NCBI GenBank assembly: GCA_900765105.1
Contig: CAAFQM010000038.1
Coordinates: forward strand, 1-36,151
Source of the DNA: an uncultured Faecalibacterium sp.
Lineage (GTDB): Bacteria > Bacillota > Clostridia > Oscillospirales > Ruminococcaceae
Reading direction: 5' to 3'
DNA length: 36,151 bases
The notes beneath the pieces are model-generated. The model saw only the letters and a list, made by a program, of their open reading frames with translations. It had not been told where the DNA came from and ran no database searches. Each line of letters starts with the position of its first letter. The first letter of the stretch is position 1. The position numbers and the translations under genes are program-made. Positions 33,910-36,151 of the stretch are shown one piece after another.

Positions 33910-35835
33910 TCAATCCTTAATCGGGAGCTGTTCCAGCTCGGCCAGCCACAGCGCAGCGCAGGCATCACTGGGCATCCGCCAGTCGCCGCGGGGCGAAAGG
34001 GTCACACTGCCTACTTTGGGGCCGTCGGGCAGGCAGCTGCGCTTGAACTGCTGGGCGAAGAACCGCCAGTAGAAGTTGCGCAGCCACTTGTAGAGCACAC
34101 TGTCGGGGTATTCCGGCCGGCCGGCGAAAGCGGCCTTTGCCAGACGGAAGATCTTTGCCGGGCCGAAGCCGAAGCGCAGCACCTGATACAGGTAGAAGTC
34201 GTGCAGCTCATACGGGCCGACGAGGTCTTCGGTCTTCTGCGCGATCTCGCCGTCCTTGGCGGGCAGCAACTCGGGGGAAACGGGCGTATCCAGAATGTCC
34301 AGCAGCACCTTGCGCAGGGCATCGGTGGCAGCGATGTCGGCTTCGTAGTGCACCAGATGGCGCACCAGCGTTTTGGGCACACCGGCATTGACGCCGTACA
34401 TGCTCATGTGGTCGCCGTTGTAGGTGGCCCAGCCCAGCGCCAGCTCCGAAAGGTCACCGGTGCCTACCACCAGACCGCCGGTGCGGTTGGCAGTGTCCAT
34501 CAGCTCCAGTGTGCGCACGCGGGCCTGACCGTTTTCAAAGGTCACGTCCAGCACGCTTTCGTCTTGCCCGATATCGGCAAAGTGGCTGTGCACCGTGTTG
34601 GCAATATCGATCTCTTTAAAGGAAACATGCAGCTCGTCGCAGAGGATCTCGGCGTTGCTGCGGGTGCGCTTCGTGGTGCCGAAGCAGGGCATCGTCACGG
34701 CCAGCACATCGCTGGCGGGGCGGCCCAGCTGCTTCATGGCGCGCACGGCCACCAGCAGAGCAAGGCAGCTGTCCAGTCCGCCGGAAATGCCGATGACCGC
34801 CGTCTTTGCGTGGGCGTGTTCCAGCCGCTTGGCAAGGCCGTCGGCCTGCATCTTCAGGATCAGTTCACAGCGCTCGGCACGGCGTTTGGGGTCGCCGGGC
34901 ACGAAGGGGGCCGGGTCGATCCAACGGGTCAGCACCGTTTCAACAGGTTCCAGATCGAACTCGACCGTGGTGTAGCCGTCGCCGCTCAGCTCAAAGCTGG
35001 TGTTGCGGGCACGTTCGGCCTCCATGCGCTGGCAGTCGATCTCGGTCTCGGCAAAGCTGCCGTCAAAGGGCGCGTTCTCGGAGAGGATGGTGCCGTTCTC
35101 GGCGATCAGGTCATGCCCGGCGAATACCATGTCCTGGGTGCTCTCGCCGTGGCCGGCGGAAGCGTACAGGTAGCCGCACAGCAGGCGTGCAGACTGGTTG
35201 GACACCAGCGCCCGGCGGTACTCGGCTTTGCCGACCGTCTCATCGCTGGCAGAAAGGTTGGCGATCACGGTGGCACCGGCCAGTGCGTGGAAGGTGGAGG
35301 GCGGCAGGGCACTCCACAGGTCTTCGCAAAGCTCCACACCCAGCACAAAGCTGGGCATCTGGCGGCAGCGGAACAGCACCGAAGTGCCGAAGGGCACCTG
35401 CTGGCCGCAGACGGAGATCATTTCCACCTCGGTGCTGCCCGGGGTGAACTGGCGCTTTTCGTAGAACTCGCCGTAGTTGGGCAGGTAGGTCTTGGGCACA
35501 AGACCCAGCAGCTGCCCGCGGCACAGCACAGCGGCGCAGTTGTACAGCTTGCCGTGCACCATCAGCGGCAGACCCACCAGCGTGACCACATCCAGTTCTT
35601 TGGTTTCGTCCAGCAGGGTGCGCAAAGCGTCCAGTGCGCCCTGCTGCAGCGTGCGCTGCAGGAACAGGTCGCCGCAGGTGTAGCCGGTCAGGCAGAACTC
35701 CGGGAACACTGCCAGCTTCACGCCGCGGGCGGCGGCATCCTGCAGGCAGGCAAGGATCTGCCGGGTGTTATATGCGCAGTCCGCCACCCGCAGAGCGGGG
35801 GAGAAAGCTGCAGCCTTCAAAAAACCATCTTTCAT
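33910..35835 (-). CDS. nadE: Glutamine-dependent NAD+ synthetase
   Basis: A 641-residue two-domain enzyme converting deamido-NAD to NAD with glutamine as the amino donor. The N-terminal nitrilase-type glutaminase (about 1-280) has the Glu-Lys-Cys triad: E46 in FPEFCLTGYTCGDLF, the lysine in VPKTYLPNYGEFYEKR, and C170 in ELCEDLW. The C-terminal synthetase has the PP-loop S351-G-G-L-D-S356, then GTGDLSELALGWATYNGDHMSMYGVN. ATG 35835 is the first possible start since an in-frame TGA lies 12 bases upstream; the nearest Shine-Dalgarno-like AGGAT is distant (13 bases) and within a small hairpin. Confidence 0.96.
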   Translation of the reverse strand: MKDGFLKAAAFSPALRVADCAYNTRQILACLQDAAARGVKLAVFPEFCLTGYTCGDLFLQRTLQQGALDALRTLLDETKELDVVTLVGLPLMVHGKLYNCAAVLCRGQLLGLVPKTYLPNYGEFYEKRQFTPGSTEVEMISVCGQQVPFGTSVLFRCRQMPSFVLGVELCEDLWSALPPSTFHALAGATVIANLSASDETVGKAEYRRALVSNQSARLLCGYLYASAGHGESTQDMVFAGHDLIAENGTILSENAPFDGSFAETEIDCQRMEAERARNTSFELSGDGYTTVEFDLEPVETVLTRWIDPAPFVPGDPKRRAERCELILKMQADGLAKRLEHAHAKTAVIGISGGLDSCLALLVAVRAMKQLGRPASDVLAVTMPCFGTTKRTRSNAEILCDELHVSFKEIDIANTVHSHFADIGQDESVLDVTFENGQARVRTLELMDTANRTGGLVVGTGDLSELALGWATYNGDHMSMYGVNAGVPKTLVRHLVHYEADIAATDALRKVLLDILDTPVSPELLPAKDGEIAQKTEDLVGPYELHDFYLYQVLRFGFGPAKIFRLAKAAFAGRPEYPDSVLYKWLRNFYWRFFAQQFKRSCLPDGPKVGSVTLSPRGDWRMPSDACAALWLAELEQLPIKD

Positions 35836-35868
35836 CGGAGGATTTCACATCCTGTCTTTCAAAGTTGA

Positions 35869-35884
35869 CTGCAATCGCTTGCAG
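35869..35884. promoter_or_regulatory. LacI-type palindrome at the nadE transcription start
   Basis: CTGCAATCGCTTGCAG is a palindrome (CTGCAA/TTGCAG) whose centre AATCGCTT fits the LacI-family pattern AANCGNTT. It begins about seven bases downstream of the -10, a position where binding would block transcription. The half-sites differ from those of the operator at 25077, so a different regulator is possible. Confidence 0.5.
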
Positions 35885-35891
35885 TGCCCAT

Positions 35892-35920
35892 AGTATACCA
35901 CAAACGGGCCCAAACGGAAA
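35892..35920 (-). promoter_or_regulatory. Promoter for the nadE operon
   Basis: On the minus strand TATACT (35897-35892) is a good -10; the -35 at 17-nt spacing is TTTCCG, the same weak hexamer as at cutC. A weak core next to a palindrome fits a regulated promoter. Confidence 0.5.
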
Positions 35921-35953
35921 GTGACAGCTTGGTAAAAGTATGGCGGTATAAAC

Positions 35954-35984
35954 AAAAACGCTGCCTGCACAAGGTCAGACAGCG
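35954..35984 (-). terminator. Intrinsic terminator of rnpB
   Basis: Read on the minus strand, CGCTG and CAGCG close a hairpin with an inner CTG/CAG stem, then five T. It lies about 20 bases past the mature 3' end of RNase P RNA. Confidence 0.75.
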
Positions 35985-36004
35985 CCAGAAAGCCATGAAA
36001 ATGG

Positions 36005-36151
36005 AAAACGAGATAGACCGTAAGCCGGGTTCTGTATTAAACGACGATCTGTCTAGGCCTGCCATTGCTGACAGGCTCGTGCCGCCTTCGGGACACGCGA
36101 GCAGCGCTGTACGTCCCATATAGGCGTTGCTTCCGGTAGGGTTTACAAAGC
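36005..36151 (-). ncRNA. rnpB: RNase P RNA, 3' portion (gene runs off the right edge)
   Basis: The minus strand shows the conserved 3' half of the RNase P ribozyme, which matures tRNA 5' ends: GTAAACCCTACCGGAAGCAA near 36149, GGCCTAGACAGAT at about 36060-36048, and the universal ACAGAACCCGGCTTA at 36035-36021. The strand CGGTCTATCTCG should pair with the 5' end outside the window to form P1. The layout of these blocks fits type A RNA better than the Bacillus type B. The 3' end near 36005 is approximate. Confidence 0.93.

Overview
The window looks like chromosomal core DNA from a GC-rich member of the Clostridia, most likely a Faecalibacterium-type Oscillospiraceae. This rests on four things: Gram-positive marker genes (LytR-CpsA-Psr protein, RNase J, GdpP, tilS-hpt-ftsH), strong AGGAGG-type ribosome binding sites with GC-rich codon use, a type-A-looking RNase P RNA, and sigma-A promoters with near-perfect 17-nt spacing. 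The genus is an inference. No CRISPR array, insertion sequence, prophage, tRNA or rRNA gene was seen.

Layout. The left edge holds the start of a leftward glycogen phosphorylase gene. Facing away from it is a rightward housekeeping run: zapA behind a long structured leader, a U32 peptidase, dut and maf, then the elongation-machinery genes mreB, mreC, mreD and PBP2, then mgsA. A strong two-way terminator separates mgsA from a leftward pair, rnhA and an MnmA-like protein that has lost its ATP-binding loop. Divergent from these, rnjA, gdpP and glf run rightward and end in about 600 bp of hairpin-rich, gene-free DNA that looks like a dispersed repeat. Next come rplI, then dnaB, tilS, hpt and ftsH, joined by very short gaps and overlaps. 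Two uncharacterised genes for tail-anchored membrane proteins follow (zinc ribbon; HEPN-like). A LacI-type repressor with its own operator is co-directional with a HAD phosphatase, followed by cutC. Leftward pyk-luxS, rightward deoB, and a leftward nadE, NusG-domain-II protein and LCP operon fill the right part. The right edge carries the 3' half of rnpB on the minus strand.

Themes. Several genes serve envelope growth and division: zapA, mreBCD, PBP2, glf, the LCP protein, and gdpP for c-di-AMP control. Others serve RNA processing (rnjA, rnhA, tilS, rnpB), nucleotide supply and clean-up (dut, maf, hpt, deoB), and central carbon metabolism (glgP, mgsA, pyk). The most unusual items are the degenerate MnmA-like protein overlapping rnhA, the pair of tail-anchored proteins after ftsH, several structured leaders (zapA, rnjA, deoB), a terminator inside the mre cluster, and two LacI-type palindromes placed at transcription starts.
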